The notes: generated by a model not told the origin, from the letters alone. Shown: positions 1 to 7,722, counted from the first letter of the stretch. The stretch is 32,050 nt of DNA from an uncultured Prolixibacteraceae bacterium (GCA_903865775.1 CAIPKZ010000460.1:1-32050), one strand, 5' to 3'. Numbers and translations are program-made.

Positions 1-2
1 AA

Positions 3-830
3 GAATCATGTCTGGCAAAGAACATAAGCCTTACGACATATTTGCCTCCCAATGACCATAGCATTGTAATGCTTACTGACAGCGATTTGCTTTATAAAAT
101 ACTTTATCAGTTAATCGATAATGCGGTAAAATTCACGAAGGAGGGAACCATTACGGTTGGGTACGAAAAGCATGAAAATGAATTTCATTATTTCGTAAAA
201 GACTCAGGTATAGGTATTACTGAAGAAGTCAGCAAATCTATTTTTGGTCAATTTATTCAGGAAGACAGCACCGATACCCGGCGTTATGAAGGAAGCGGAC
301 TTGGTTTGTCAGTTGCCAAGGGATTTGTAGAATTATTGGGAGGTACAATCTGGCTCGATTCAGAAAAAGGAAAGGGTTCAACGTTTTATTTCTCACTTCC
401 GGGCATACAACAAACTACCCTGAAAAGTATTCAAAGCAACATTAATACCTCCAATACCTTAACTTCCAAACTTACTTTGCTTGTTGCTGAAGATAATGAG
501 ATAAACTTTATCCTGATAAAACTCCTGTTAAAGGATGATTTAATAGAGATATTTCATGCCAGCAACGGAATCGAAACCGTTGAATTATGTCATTTACATC
601 CTGAAATCAGCCTCGTTCTAATGGATTTAAAAATGCCGGAAATGGATGGTTTTGAAGCCACAAGACAAATAAAAAGTTTCAGGAGAGATCTTCCAATTTT
701 AGCAGTATCAGCCTATACTGAAAACGAAGTCCGGTTAATGGCCATGCAAGCCGGATGCGACGATTTTATAACCAAACCGATCAATAAGGAAATCATTTAC
801 CGCAAACTGCGGGAATTTGGTTTGATTTAA
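3..830 (+). CDS. Hybrid sensor histidine kinase, C-terminal part (HATPase + receiver), 5' truncated by window
   Basis: The frame is open to the window edge, so this is the last 275 residues of a longer protein; the TTG at 42 is not a believable start. The first part is a GHKL ATPase domain: N box LIDNAVKFT, G1 box DSGIGIT, G2 box GSGLGLSVAKG. It binds ATP and phosphorylates the kinase histidine, which lies upstream of the window. A linker of about 25 residues follows, then a receiver domain from about nt 470: acidic pair in AEDNE, phospho-acceptor Asp at nt 624-626 in LMDLKMPEMDG, Ser in AVSAYT and Lys in ITKPI. The receiver is complete and is the last domain; there is no DNA-binding output or Hpt domain, so signal probably passes to separate phosphorelay partners. 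The sensor input is not visible. A strong terminator lies 90 bases downstream, so this is a transcription-unit end. Confidence 0.93.
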   Translation, partial: ESCLAKNISLTTYLPPNDHSIVMLTDSDLLYKILYQLIDNAVKFTKEGTITVGYEKHENEFHYFVKDSGIGITEEVSKSIFGQFIQEDSTDTRRYEGSGLGLSVAKGFVELLGGTIWLDSEKGKGSTFYFSLPGIQQTTLKSIQSNINTSNTLTSKLTLLVAEDNEINFILIKLLLKDDLIEIFHASNGIETVELCHLHPEISLVLMDLKMPEMDGFEATRQIKSFRRDLPILAVSAYTENEVRLMAMQAGCDDFITKPINKEIIYRKLREFGLI

Positions 831-919
831 TGCCACTATCCAGAACTTCAAGAAAGTGGTCGTGACTTTTAACTTTCGAGAAATAAGCTGTATTTTGTAT
901 TGGTCGAAACAGAACATTT

Positions 920-950
920 GCCCTGATCACACCCTGATCAGGGCTTTTTT
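920..950 (+). terminator. Intrinsic terminator after the hybrid kinase
   Basis: A perfect 10-bp stem (gccctgatca at 920-929 with its complement at 935-944) encloses a 5-base loop and is followed directly by six T (945-950). It lies 90 bases past the kinase stop, in the right orientation to end that transcript. Confidence 0.9.
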
Positions 951-1028
951 GTACCACAAATCTTCAGTAGTAATGAAAATGTAATATGAGTAATACAAAT
1001 ATTTTGTACGAAAAGTGGTATGAATAAA

Positions 1029-1067
1029 ACAAAATAACCCTGCAAATCATTGATTTACAAGGTTATT
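1029..1067 (-). terminator. Intrinsic terminator of the tRNA-Lys unit
   Basis: Read on the minus strand, aataacc (1061-1067) pairs with ggttatt (1033-1039). The bases between can extend this to about 17 pairs, including G-U pairs, around a very small loop. The stem is followed by a T-rich run. It starts 15 bases past the 3' end of the tRNA. Confidence 0.8.
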
Positions 1068-1081
1068 AAAATTACTAAAAG

Positions 1082-1154
1082 TGACCCAGCTGGGATTCGG
1101 ACCCAGGACCCCATCCTTAAAAGGGATGTGCTCTACCAGCTGAGCTACTGAGTC
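1082..1154 (-). tRNA. tRNA-Lys (anticodon TTT)
   Basis: The minus strand folds into a full 73-nt cloverleaf. The acceptor stem pairs GACTCAG with CTGGGTC, with A as discriminator. The D stem is GCTC/GAGC with loop AGCTGGTA. The anticodon stem is CATCC/GGATG with loop CTTTTAA, giving anticodon TTT. The variable loop is GGGTC and the T stem is CTGGG/CCCAG with loop TCCGAAT. CCA is not encoded, so it must be added by the CCA-adding enzyme. It stands alone, with its own promoter and terminator. The remaining sequence between 831 and 1343 holds the terminators described here and otherwise nothing I can support. Confidence 0.97.
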
Positions 1155-1188
1155 ATCCTTAATGCCATATCTTATTGATAAAGCGATG

Positions 1189-1218
1189 CAAAGGTAAGCG
1201 CTATTTTCTTTTATGCAA
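1189..1218 (-). promoter_or_regulatory. Bacteroidota-type promoter of tRNA-Lys
   Basis: On the minus strand a TTG (1216-1218) is followed after exactly 19 bases by TACCTTTG (1189-1196). This matches the Bacteroidetes sigma-ABfr consensus: a -33 TTG and a -7 TAnnTTTG. The predicted start of transcription is about 30 bases before the mature tRNA 5' end. Confidence 0.78.
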
Positions 1219-1343
1219 CCCGAACCGGCAAATAAACCCAAAAAAGATGAAGAATTCATAAACAAAGAATTAATCGCTTCAGATCCAACAACACGAATAA
1301 AATTACGTTAATTTAGCTAACAATAAAACTGCAAAATCTGACC

Positions 1344-2147
1344 GTGAAAAACAAAGTAATCGTTATAACAGGTGCTTCATCAGGTATTGGGCGTGCATTA
1401 GCTAAAGAATTTGCTTCACAGGGTGCCCGGTTATCATTGGGTGCCCGGCGTACGGAGCTACTCGAAGAACTTCGGAAGGAACTTCCTGAAACCGAAATTC
1501 TCATTCAGAAGACGGATGTGAGTATAGAAAGCGACTGTCGCCAACTGATTGATGAAACCATTAAACGCTACGGACAAATCGACGTGTTGATCAACAATGC
1601 CGGAATTTCGATGCGGGCAATCTTCGAAGATGTCGATCTGAAAGTGATCAAACAACTGATGGACGTGAATTTTTACGGAACTGTTTATTGTACCAAATTT
1701 GCTTTACCATACCTCCTGAAAACCAAAGGCAGTCTGGTGGGTGTCATCTCAATTGCCGGTTATGTGGGATTACCAGGCAGATCAGGTTATTCGGCTTCAA
1801 AATTTGCCATTCGCGGATTTCTTGACACCGTCCGTATTGAAAACTTAAAAACTGGATTGCATGTATTGGTTGCTGCTCCCGGATTTACCACTTCTGAGGT
1901 AAGAAAATCAGCCCTGACAAGTAATGGATTGCATCAGGGCGAAACACCTCGGAACGAGAACAGTATGATGTCGGCCGAAGAATGTGCGCACCATATTTTA
2001 AATGCGGTAAGAAAACGAAAACGCCAACTGATTTTAACATTTGCTGAAGGGAAACTCACTGTTTTTGTTGGCAAGTTTTTCCCGGCACTGCTCGATAGGA
2101 TTACTTATAAACACATGGCCAGAGAGCGCAACTCACCACTAAAATAA
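1344..2147 (+). CDS. Short-chain dehydrogenase/reductase (SDR) family oxidoreductase
   Basis: A cytoplasmic NAD(P)-dependent oxidoreductase of the classical SDR family, 267 residues, normal length. The Rossmann nucleotide-binding motif TGASSGIG is at residues 9-16 and NNAG at 84-87. The full catalytic tetrad is visible: Asn109, Ser136, Tyr149 and Lys153 (YSASK). Arg35/Arg36 (GARR) just after the second strand suggest a preference for NADP(H); this is inference. The substrate cannot be read from the sequence; the basic C-terminal tail and similarity to DHRS7-like lipid or steroid reductases hint at a hydrophobic substrate. The start is a GTG at 1344, which begins directly with the MKNKVIVITGAS beta strand. 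A weak promoter-like taatttag lies about 33 bases upstream. The next gene starts 22 bases after the stop, so the two are probably cotranscribed. Confidence 0.93.
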   Translation: MKNKVIVITGASSGIGRALAKEFASQGARLSLGARRTELLEELRKELPETEILIQKTDVSIESDCRQLIDETIKRYGQIDVLINNAGISMRAIFEDVDLKVIKQLMDVNFYGTVYCTKFALPYLLKTKGSLVGVISIAGYVGLPGRSGYSASKFAIRGFLDTVRIENLKTGLHVLVAAPGFTTSEVRKSALTSNGLHQGETPRNENSMMSAEECAHHILNAVRKRKRQLILTFAEGKLTVFVGKFFPALLDRITYKHMARERNSPLK

Positions 2148-2169
2148 TTCCACTTTTTTCTGAACGATT

Positions 2170-2580
2170 ATGATTATTTCTGAAACAAAAATTAGGGTTT
2201 ACTACCAGGATACCGATAAAATGGGCGTAGTATACTATGGTAATTATGCACGATATTACGAGATTGGCCGTACCGAGATGATTCGCGAACTGGGTTTCAC
2301 CTACAAACAGATGGAGGAACTGAACATCCTGCTTCCGGCCCGAAGCCTGAAAATAAATTACCTGAAATCTGCATATTACGACGATCTGTTAACCATCCGG
2401 ACAATCATCGACTCGATTCCCAAGGTCAAGTTTCCAATAAAAACTGAGATCTACAACGAAAATGGAGAGTTGATCAATTCAGGAGAGGTTGTATTGGCAT
2501 TCTTCAGTGCACTGACGAACAAACCCACTGCTGCACCTAAATTTTTCACCGACGAATTAATCAGGCTTTTCAACAATTAG
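2170..2580 (+). CDS. Acyl-CoA thioesterase, YbgC/FadM (4-hydroxybenzoyl-CoA thioesterase) family
   Basis: A single hotdog-fold domain of 136 residues, typical for YbgC. The family signature occupies residues 11-35: YYQDTDKMGVVYYGNY followed by YYEIGRTE. The conserved Asp16 sits in the DTD position that acts in catalysis in this family. The predicted reaction is hydrolysis of an acyl-CoA (or acyl-ACP) thioester; the chain length preferred cannot be judged. In proteobacteria ybgC travels with tol-pal, but here it follows an SDR gene by 22 bases, so the pair may act in lipid metabolism. This pairing is inference. The 118 bases after the stop hold a 15-base palindrome (2590-2604) and a promoter-like stretch for the next gene. 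Confidence 0.9.
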   Translation: MIISETKIRVYYQDTDKMGVVYYGNYARYYEIGRTEMIRELGFTYKQMEELNILLPARSLKINYLKSAYYDDLLTIRTIIDSIPKVKFPIKTEIYNENGELINSGEVVLAFFSALTNKPTAAPKFFTDELIRLFNN

Positions 2581-2698
2581 AATCGATGAATGAGAAATTC
2601 TCATCTGCTGCAATGAGTACAAAATATTAAAATTCACAAAAGCAATTCAGCATAAATTCGTATTTTTAACTCGCTATAAAATCATTAAAATTACACTC

Positions 2699-3229
2699 AT
2701 GGAAGAACTGGCAGTTGGGACCCGCGTTGATCATCCGCGTTACGGTGAAGGCATCGTCAGCAAAAATAAAATCACTTCGTACGAAATCTTTTTTGAACGG
2801 GGAGGAAAAATTGAAATCACCAAACACAATGAAGATCTGGAGCTTATTGAAGCTCCGGCAGAAAAACCGAAGAACTCACTAACACTGGCAGAAGTAGAAA
2901 AAGTATTGCGTTTTGTTCTTGAAGACCAAAGCGCTCTTCAGGAAATTGTTCCTCTCGGAGAAAAGTGGACGGGAGGCAATATGCTTCTGCAACCGGCAAA
3001 CCTTTCACTAAAACCAAAAGAAATACCGATTGAAGCGTTTTTTCACAAAATTGTCATGCTGCGCGACCGGCTTCGGGTGCTGGAACAAAATATTAACAGT
3101 CATCCCGGATTATCTGACGAAGAAAAGGTAAACATGCAGCAATATATTACCCGCATTTACGGATCATTAACCACTTTCAATATACTTTTTGCCGACAAGG
3201 AGCACTATTTTGTTGGCGCAAAATCTTAA
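2699..3229 (+). CDS. Unrecognised protein with CarD/Tudor-like N-terminal barrel
   Basis: 176 residues; I do not recognise the whole protein. Residues 1-50 look like a small beta barrel of the CarD/Tudor/KOW type: AVGTRVDHPRYGEGIVSK followed by alternating strands ending in EDLELIE. In such domains the 'hP.yGeG.V' pattern is typical, and many bind RNA polymerase, nucleic acid or a helicase partner. Residues 60-176 are mainly helical, with a charged segment and then an EKVNMQQYITRIYGSLTTFN region, and match no family I can name. There is no signal peptide, so it should be cytoplasmic. A promoter-like tattttta lies about 40 bases upstream. The secreted esterase gene starts only 5 bases after this stop, so they are almost certainly cotranscribed, although no shared job is obvious. 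Confidence 0.8.
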   Translation: MEELAVGTRVDHPRYGEGIVSKNKITSYEIFFERGGKIEITKHNEDLELIEAPAEKPKNSLTLAEVEKVLRFVLEDQSALQEIVPLGEKWTGGNMLLQPANLSLKPKEIPIEAFFHKIVMLRDRLRVLEQNINSHPGLSDEEKVNMQQYITRIYGSLTTFNILFADKEHYFVGAKS

Positions 3230-3234
3230 TTTTC

Positions 3235-4137
3235 ATGAAAACAATATTAGCTTTTCTCACCTTGGTTATCATCAGCTTTACAACTATGGCGCAGGATTTC
3301 AAACTTAAAGTATGGCCGAACGGAGCGCCCGACAGTAATGGAATGACCCTTCCTGAAGAAACATTTGAAGGCAGACGTGTCCGGAATGTTTCTGAAGCCG
3401 AAATATTCGTGTATTTGCCAAAAATAGGTATTAATACCGGGGCAGCCGTAATCATATGTCCGGGAGGTGGATATGGCATGGAGGCCATGGATCACGAAGG
3501 TTACGATATGGCTGAATGGCTTGTTCAACAGGGTGTTGCCGGCATTGTACTGAAATATCGCCTTCCATACGGACACGATCAGATTCCATTGGAAGATACG
3601 CAACGTGCACTTCGAATAGTTCGGCAGAAGGCAGTCGAATGGGGAATCAATCCGATAAAAATTGGCATTGCCGGTTCATCAGCTGGTGGTCATTTGGCGT
3701 CAACAGCCGGAACCAGATTCGATTTGGGGAATTCAGAATCGGTTGATCCGATTGAGAAATACAGTTGTCGTCCAGATTTTATGCTTCTCCTTTATCCGGT
3801 GATCACATTCAACGAAGAATTCGGGCACATGGGCTCACGCACCAATCTGATTGGCTCAGGAAACAAATGGGAGTTGGTTGCAAAATACTCCAACGAACTG
3901 AATGTGTCAGCCCAAACCCCACCCACTTTTTTAATTCTTTCGGATGACGATTCCGCTGTACCTACGCGTAATTCAATCGAGTTTTATATGGCGCTGAAGA
4001 AATTCAGGATTCCGGCAGAAATGCATATTTTCAGGGATGGCGGACATGGTTTTGGAATGACAAAAAAGAATCTGCCCGTTGACCAGTGGCCGAATCTGTT
4101 TGTCCAGTGGATGAAAGCGCAGAGAATTACAAAATAA
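3235..4137 (+). CDS. Secreted alpha/beta-hydrolase, putative acetyl-xylan-type carbohydrate esterase
   Basis: 300 residues. A signal peptide (MKTILAFLTLVIISFTTMAQ) ends at a probable signal peptidase I site, placing the enzyme in the periplasm or outside. The fold is alpha/beta hydrolase of the BD-FAE/esterase-lipase group. The oxyanion loop is CPGGGYG at about 75-81. The nucleophile elbow GSSAGG has Ser149, the likely acid is Asp239 in SDDDSAVP, and the base is His271 in GGHGFG. All three lie in the usual order and spacing. Related Bacteroidota enzymes remove acetyl or feruloyl groups from plant polysaccharides; the substrate here is inferred from family only. It starts 5 bases after the preceding gene, which suggests translational coupling. 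A second candidate carbohydrate esterase lies at 7804-8901. Confidence 0.88.
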   Translation: MKTILAFLTLVIISFTTMAQDFKLKVWPNGAPDSNGMTLPEETFEGRRVRNVSEAEIFVYLPKIGINTGAAVIICPGGGYGMEAMDHEGYDMAEWLVQQGVAGIVLKYRLPYGHDQIPLEDTQRALRIVRQKAVEWGINPIKIGIAGSSAGGHLASTAGTRFDLGNSESVDPIEKYSCRPDFMLLLYPVITFNEEFGHMGSRTNLIGSGNKWELVAKYSNELNVSAQTPPTFLILSDDDSAVPTRNSIEFYMALKKFRIPAEMHIFRDGGHGFGMTKKNLPVDQWPNLFVQWMKAQRITK

Positions 4138-4144
4138 AATTTGC

Positions 4145-4227
4145 AATTGGACGATTTACTATTTACAATCATATCGGTCAATCGATAATTCGCAAATAGT
4201 AAATGGTAAATAATTTAATCGTCAATT
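4145..4227. repeat. Long imperfect inverted repeat in the esterase-Nudix gap
   Basis: Almost the whole 95-base gap is an inverted repeat. Atttactattt (4154-4164) is a perfect 11-bp match to the complement of 4194-4204. The outer arms aattggacgat (4145-4155) and atcgtcaatt (4218-4227) also pair, with one bulged base. The AT-rich tract of seven-to-ten-base words such as tttactatt and aaatggtaaat resembles simple intergenic repeats seen in some Bacteroidota. It could act as a terminator for the esterase or fold in the RNA, but there is no clean T-run. Confidence 0.65.
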
Positions 4228-4232
4228 AATTC

Positions 4233-4772
4233 ATGTATTCAAACACTCACCCTGTTAATGTACTGAAGTTTTGTCCACGATGTGGTTCTGCACATTTTCC
4301 GGCAACCGGCAACCGATCGTTCCATTGCGACGACTGTTCGTTTAATTATTATGTGAATTCATCGGCTGCCGTAGCTGTTCTGCTTTTCAACGAAAAAGGC
4401 GAATTATTACTGACCCGCCGAGCTATTGAACCTCATTTTGGAAAGCTTGATTTACCTGGGGGATTTATTGATCCGATGGAATCTGCTGAACAATCTGCCG
4501 TGCGCGAAGTCCGGGAGGAATTAGGCATTCCGGTTCATTCGCTGAAGTATTTCGGCTCTTTCCCAAACGAATACATTTTTTCCGATTTTTCGGTCTTTAC
4601 CATTGATCTGGCGTTTTTTGCCCGGACTGAAAACTTACACCAAATGAATGCTATGGACGATGTTGCATCGTTCGAATTTCATAATCTGCAAAATATCGAT
4701 CCCGAAGAAATGCCCTCCATCTCAATGTATAACATCATCAAAGAACTTATTAAACGTGAAGGAACTTATTAA
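4233..4772 (+). CDS. Nudix hydrolase with N-terminal zinc ribbon
   Basis: 179 residues, cytoplasmic. A zinc-ribbon knuckle pair, Cys14/Cys17 (CPRCG) and Cys32/Cys35 (CDDC), precedes the Nudix fold, as in NudC-like and related Bacteroidota enzymes. The Nudix box fits GX5EX7REUXEEXGU exactly: Gly77, Glu83, Arg91-Glu92, Glu95-Glu96, Gly98-Ile99. The Glu residues bind Mg2+ for hydrolysis of a nucleoside diphosphate linked to another group. The substrate (NADH, ADP-ribose, or oxidised nucleotides) cannot be fixed from the motif; the NudC-type SQPWPFPxS signature is not present, so I do not call it NudC. The 3' end overlaps the start of the aminopeptidase gene by 17 bases in another frame, so the two are translationally coupled. 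Confidence 0.92.
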   Translation: MYSNTHPVNVLKFCPRCGSAHFPATGNRSFHCDDCSFNYYVNSSAAVAVLLFNEKGELLLTRRAIEPHFGKLDLPGGFIDPMESAEQSAVREVREELGIPVHSLKYFGSFPNEYIFSDFSVFTIDLAFFARTENLHQMNAMDDVASFEFHNLQNIDPEEMPSISMYNIIKELIKREGTY

Positions 4773-6540
4773 AAAACGAATTTCAGACCTGCGCGCGATC
4801 ATGCAGGTCCAGAGTCTGGATGCATACATTATTTATGGAACCGATCCCCATTTAAGTGAATATTTACCAGAATACTGGCAAACCAGATCCTACATATCGG
4901 GATTCTCAGGTTCCGCCGGAATGGTAATAATAAGTTCTGAGAAAACTGCACTTTGGACCGATTCACGTTATTTTCTGCAAGCCGAAGACCAGCTTGCCGG
5001 AACCGGCATTGAATTGGTAAAGATGCGTACACCCGGTCATCCGGAGCCTTCGGATTGGTTGAAAATGAATATCGGAAAAGGTAATCGTGTTGGCACCGAC
5101 GAAGGATGCATCTCCGCCAGCCAGTTCCGGAGCATGCAAAACAGACTGAATCAATCCGGAATTATCCTGATGGAATCCGGCGATTTATTCGCCAAAACCT
5201 GGTCGGATCGCCCTACCCTGCCCGATTCTCCTATTTACGAACACGACATACGATACGCGTGCACCGACCGAAAAACAAAAATAAATAACATCTGTGCTGA
5301 GCTGGATAAATCCGGCGCCAATATGCAAATCATCACTGCGTTGGACGATCTGGCCTGGACCTTCAATCTTCGCGGAAACGATGTGGAATGTAATCCGGTT
5401 TTTATGGCTTATGCAATTGTTTCCAGAATGAAAACAATTCTGTTTATTGACAGCCGGAAAATACCTTCGGAATTAAAAAACAAACTGGAATCTGAGAACA
5501 TACAAATCAGGGAGTATACCGGTTTATTAAGCCATTTGGAAAATTTACCTGATACAACACGGATATTATTTGACCCGGAACGAACGAATCAGGCCATTTT
5601 AAGTAGTATTCCTGAACATTGTCAGCTCATTGAAGGTCTGTCTGTTCCGTGCCGGTTAAAAGCGATCAAATCGGAAGCCGAAGTCAGAAATATCAGGCAA
5701 GCAATGCGAAAAGACGGAGTTGCAATGGTCGAATTCCTTTACTGGATTGAAAACACGCTTGGAAAAATTCCGGTTACCGAATATACCGTTGCTGAAAAAC
5801 TGAATGAATTGCGTACCAAACAAGCTGAATTTAAAGGCATCAGCTTCTATCCTATCGTTGGATACAAAGAACATGGTGCCATTGTTCATTTTCATGTTAC
5901 CGAAGAAAATGCCCTTCCTGTTGAGAAAGAAGGATTCCTGCTTTTTGATTCAGGAGGGCAATACAGCGATGGCACCACAGATATTACCCGGACCATTGCC
6001 TTGTCAGAATTGACTGCCCGTCAAAAAACTGATTTTACGCTGGTTTTAAAAGGAATGATTTCACTGACCTTGGCAAAATTCCCGGTCAATACCCGAGGTT
6101 ACCATCTCGATATTCTGGCACGAAAAGATATGTGGAAAAACGGACTGAATTACGGCCATGGAACCGGCCATGGAGTGGGCTATTTTCTGAATGTACATGA
6201 AGGCCCCATGAGTATCCGTCAGGAATTTAATGACCGGGTCATTGAAGCTGGAATGGTCCTGTCGAACGAACCGGCTCTTTACCGGTTGGGCGAATATGGA
6301 CTTCGAACTGAAAATATGATGGTTTGCTTAAATGACCTATCGACTGAATATGGTGATTTTCTTCGTTTCGATACCCTCACACTTTGCCCGATTGATACCA
6401 AAGCTATTGACAAAAGCCTTTTAAATCCTGAAGAAATTGAATGGCTAAACAGCTATCACCAATGGGTTTTTGAAGAATTGGAACCGATGGTTGATGGAGA
6501 ATTGAAGGGGTTTTTAAAAGAACTGACAAAAGCAATTTGA
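4756..6540 (+). CDS. Xaa-Pro aminopeptidase (M24B, aminopeptidase P)
   Basis: Cytoplasmic metallopeptidase removing an N-terminal residue before proline. I place the start at the GTG at 4756: it gives 594 residues, the normal size for three-domain aminopeptidase P. The longer open frame back to 4648 only reads inside the Nudix gene, and the ATG at 4801 would cut the first strand. Residues about 1-125 and 130-310 are the two creatinase N-terminal domains. The M24 'pita-bread' domain follows at about 315-530, with a C-terminal M24_C segment. All five metal ligands are present: Asp398 and Asp409 in DSGGQYSDGTTD, His472 in GHGTGHGVG, Glu505 in SNEPALY and Glu519 in RTENMMV. The VHEGP motif is also intact. 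It overlaps the Nudix gene by 17 bases. Confidence 0.96.
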   Translation: MKELIKKRISDLRAIMQVQSLDAYIIYGTDPHLSEYLPEYWQTRSYISGFSGSAGMVIISSEKTALWTDSRYFLQAEDQLAGTGIELVKMRTPGHPEPSDWLKMNIGKGNRVGTDEGCISASQFRSMQNRLNQSGIILMESGDLFAKTWSDRPTLPDSPIYEHDIRYACTDRKTKINNICAELDKSGANMQIITALDDLAWTFNLRGNDVECNPVFMAYAIVSRMKTILFIDSRKIPSELKNKLESENIQIREYTGLLSHLENLPDTTRILFDPERTNQAILSSIPEHCQLIEGLSVPCRLKAIKSEAEVRNIRQAMRKDGVAMVEFLYWIENTLGKIPVTEYTVAEKLNELRTKQAEFKGISFYPIVGYKEHGAIVHFHVTEENALPVEKEGFLLFDSGGQYSDGTTDITRTIALSELTARQKTDFTLVLKGMISLTLAKFPVNTRGYHLDILARKDMWKNGLNYGHGTGHGVGYFLNVHEGPMSIRQEFNDRVIEAGMVLSNEPALYRLGEYGLRTENMMVCLNDLSTEYGDFLRFDTLTLCPIDTKAIDKSLLNPEEIEWLNSYHQWVFEELEPMVDGELKGFLKELTKAI

Positions 6541-6570
6541 CAATTCGGAAATATCAAAAGGTTAAATTCG

Positions 6571-6670
6571 GAGCGTCATTGCGAACGAAGTGAAGCAATC
6601 TCGACTCGTTCTGCTTTTCAGATTGCTTCAGTTCGTTTCCGTTACACTTCAACTCCTTCGCAATGACGCT
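6571..6670. repeat. Nested palindromic intergenic repeat (REP/MITE-like)
   Basis: A 100-base element with 14-bp perfect terminal inverted repeats, agcgtcattgcgaa at 6572-6585 and its complement at 6657-6670. A second inner inverted repeat, gaagcaatct at 6592-6601, pairs with 6620-6629. Words such as cgtcattgcga and gaagcaatct recur between genes in many Bacteroidota genomes and form extended hairpins. There is no coding potential. It lies after the aminopeptidase stop, so it may also stabilise or end that transcript. Confidence 0.75.
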
Positions 6671-6727
6671 TCGAATCTGTTAGTGTAATTTTGCAGACTT
6701 GTCTCTTAGTTCAGGACTTTTAACGCA

Positions 6728-6765
6728 TAAAAAAAACCGTCTCAGATTAGCTCCGGGACGGTTTT
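6728..6765 (-). terminator. Intrinsic terminator of the sugar isomerase-like gene
   Basis: On the minus strand, gaaaaccgtcccgg... forms a 9-bp stem (aaaaccgtc 6733-6741 with gacggtttt 6757-6765) followed by eight or more T. It begins 20 bases past the stop of the 6786-7664 gene. The plus-strand reading also has a short T run, so it may work in both directions between these convergent genes. Confidence 0.85.
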
Positions 6766-6785
6766 CCTTATAATTCTTAAGAATC

Positions 6786-7664
6786 TTATTGTTTCACGTA
6801 ATCGGCCTTTAGAAGGAAATCGACTGATTGTTTGACACCGTCGATTGGATTTGAATTATATTCTTCCACTTCAACAATGTAATGCTTCATACCAGCTGTT
6901 TTTGCATTGTCGAAAATCGGTTTAAAATCCATTTTGGCATCGCTTCCGCCTAATTCTTTTAAATCTTTCACATGCCACAATTCGAAACGGCCCGGATAAG
7001 CTTTGAAATAATCCACCGGATTTTTACCGCCTTCGGTAATCCAATATAAATCCATTTCAAACATCACTTTTTTAGGATCGGTGTTTTTCAGCATGAAATC
7101 ATAAATGGTCTGGCCATCAACATCTCCGAATTCGTGACTATGATTGTGGTAGCCAAAACGAATGCCTGCAACATTGCATTTTTCGCCAACAGCATTAAAA
7201 TAATCGCAATAGCGTTTAGTTCCGGCAATGCTTTCGTAGCCCACTTTGTCCATAAAAGGCTGAACAATGTACTTTACACCTGCAGCTTTATGTGCAGCAA
7301 TTGCAGTGTCCCACCATGCCATGCATTTATCCCATCCGGCCTGATCAGGAACAGCCTGCCCGCAATGTGATGCAAGGAAATTTAATCCGTTTGCCTCGCA
7401 TAAAGTTTTAAAAGCTGCAGGTTCCATTCCGTAGAATTTTCCATCGCTATACCCGGCAGTTTCAACAATCTGATAGCCCATTTTACCCACTTTTTCGATA
7501 ACTGTTTTTATGCCTGTTTCTTTTATGGACTCACGGACAGAATACAATTGAAGACCAACTTCTTTGCCCTTTTTAGATGCAGCAAATGAATCAATTCCAC
7601 CAATAACACAAACAGCCAATACAATGACTGTCAATGTCTTTTTAAAATTAAAGATTAAACTCAT
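6786..7664 (-). CDS. Secreted sugar phosphate isomerase/epimerase-like TIM-barrel protein
   Basis: 292 residues in the xylose-isomerase-like TIM-barrel superfamily. A signal peptide (hydrophobic stretch at residues 10-24, cleavage near FAAS) places it in the periplasm, which is common for this subgroup in Bacteroidota. Domain signs are VGLQLYSVRE at 36-45, a GYHNHSHEF segment at 171-179, EMDLYW with Asp205, WHVKD with His231, and VEVEE with Glu265. These are the likely divalent metal ligands by analogy with the family. Homologues are annotated as 3-keto-sugar or inositol-type isomerases/epimerases, but the substrate cannot be read here. The ATG at 7664 starts the signal peptide. A terminator follows the stop; a candidate -7 box lies at 7723-7730. 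It is the last of three minus-strand genes. Confidence 0.9.
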   Translation of the reverse strand: MSLIFNFKKTLTVIVLAVCVIGGIDSFAASKKGKEVGLQLYSVRESIKETGIKTVIEKVGKMGYQIVETAGYSDGKFYGMEPAAFKTLCEANGLNFLASHCGQAVPDQAGWDKCMAWWDTAIAAHKAAGVKYIVQPFMDKVGYESIAGTKRYCDYFNAVGEKCNVAGIRFGYHNHSHEFGDVDGQTIYDFMLKNTDPKKVMFEMDLYWITEGGKNPVDYFKAYPGRFELWHVKDLKELGGSDAKMDFKPIFDNAKTAGMKHYIVEVEEYNSNPIDGVKQSVDFLLKADYVKQ

Positions 7665-7722
7665 GATAAATAATTTATTAGATTTAGATTAGTTGTATAT
7701 AATACGGTCTTTCAACCTTTAG

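Noticed and set aside
42-44. TTG as a start codon for the kinase
   Set aside because: It would begin in the middle of an ATPase domain, and the frame is open upstream to the window edge.
1047-1265. Minus-strand 72-codon frame over the tRNA
   Set aside because: It reads through a complete tRNA-Lys, its promoter and its terminator.
4648-4755. Longer N-terminus of the aminopeptidase
   Set aside because: These 36 codons lie wholly inside the Nudix gene and add a sequence foreign to the family; the GTG at 4756 gives normal length.
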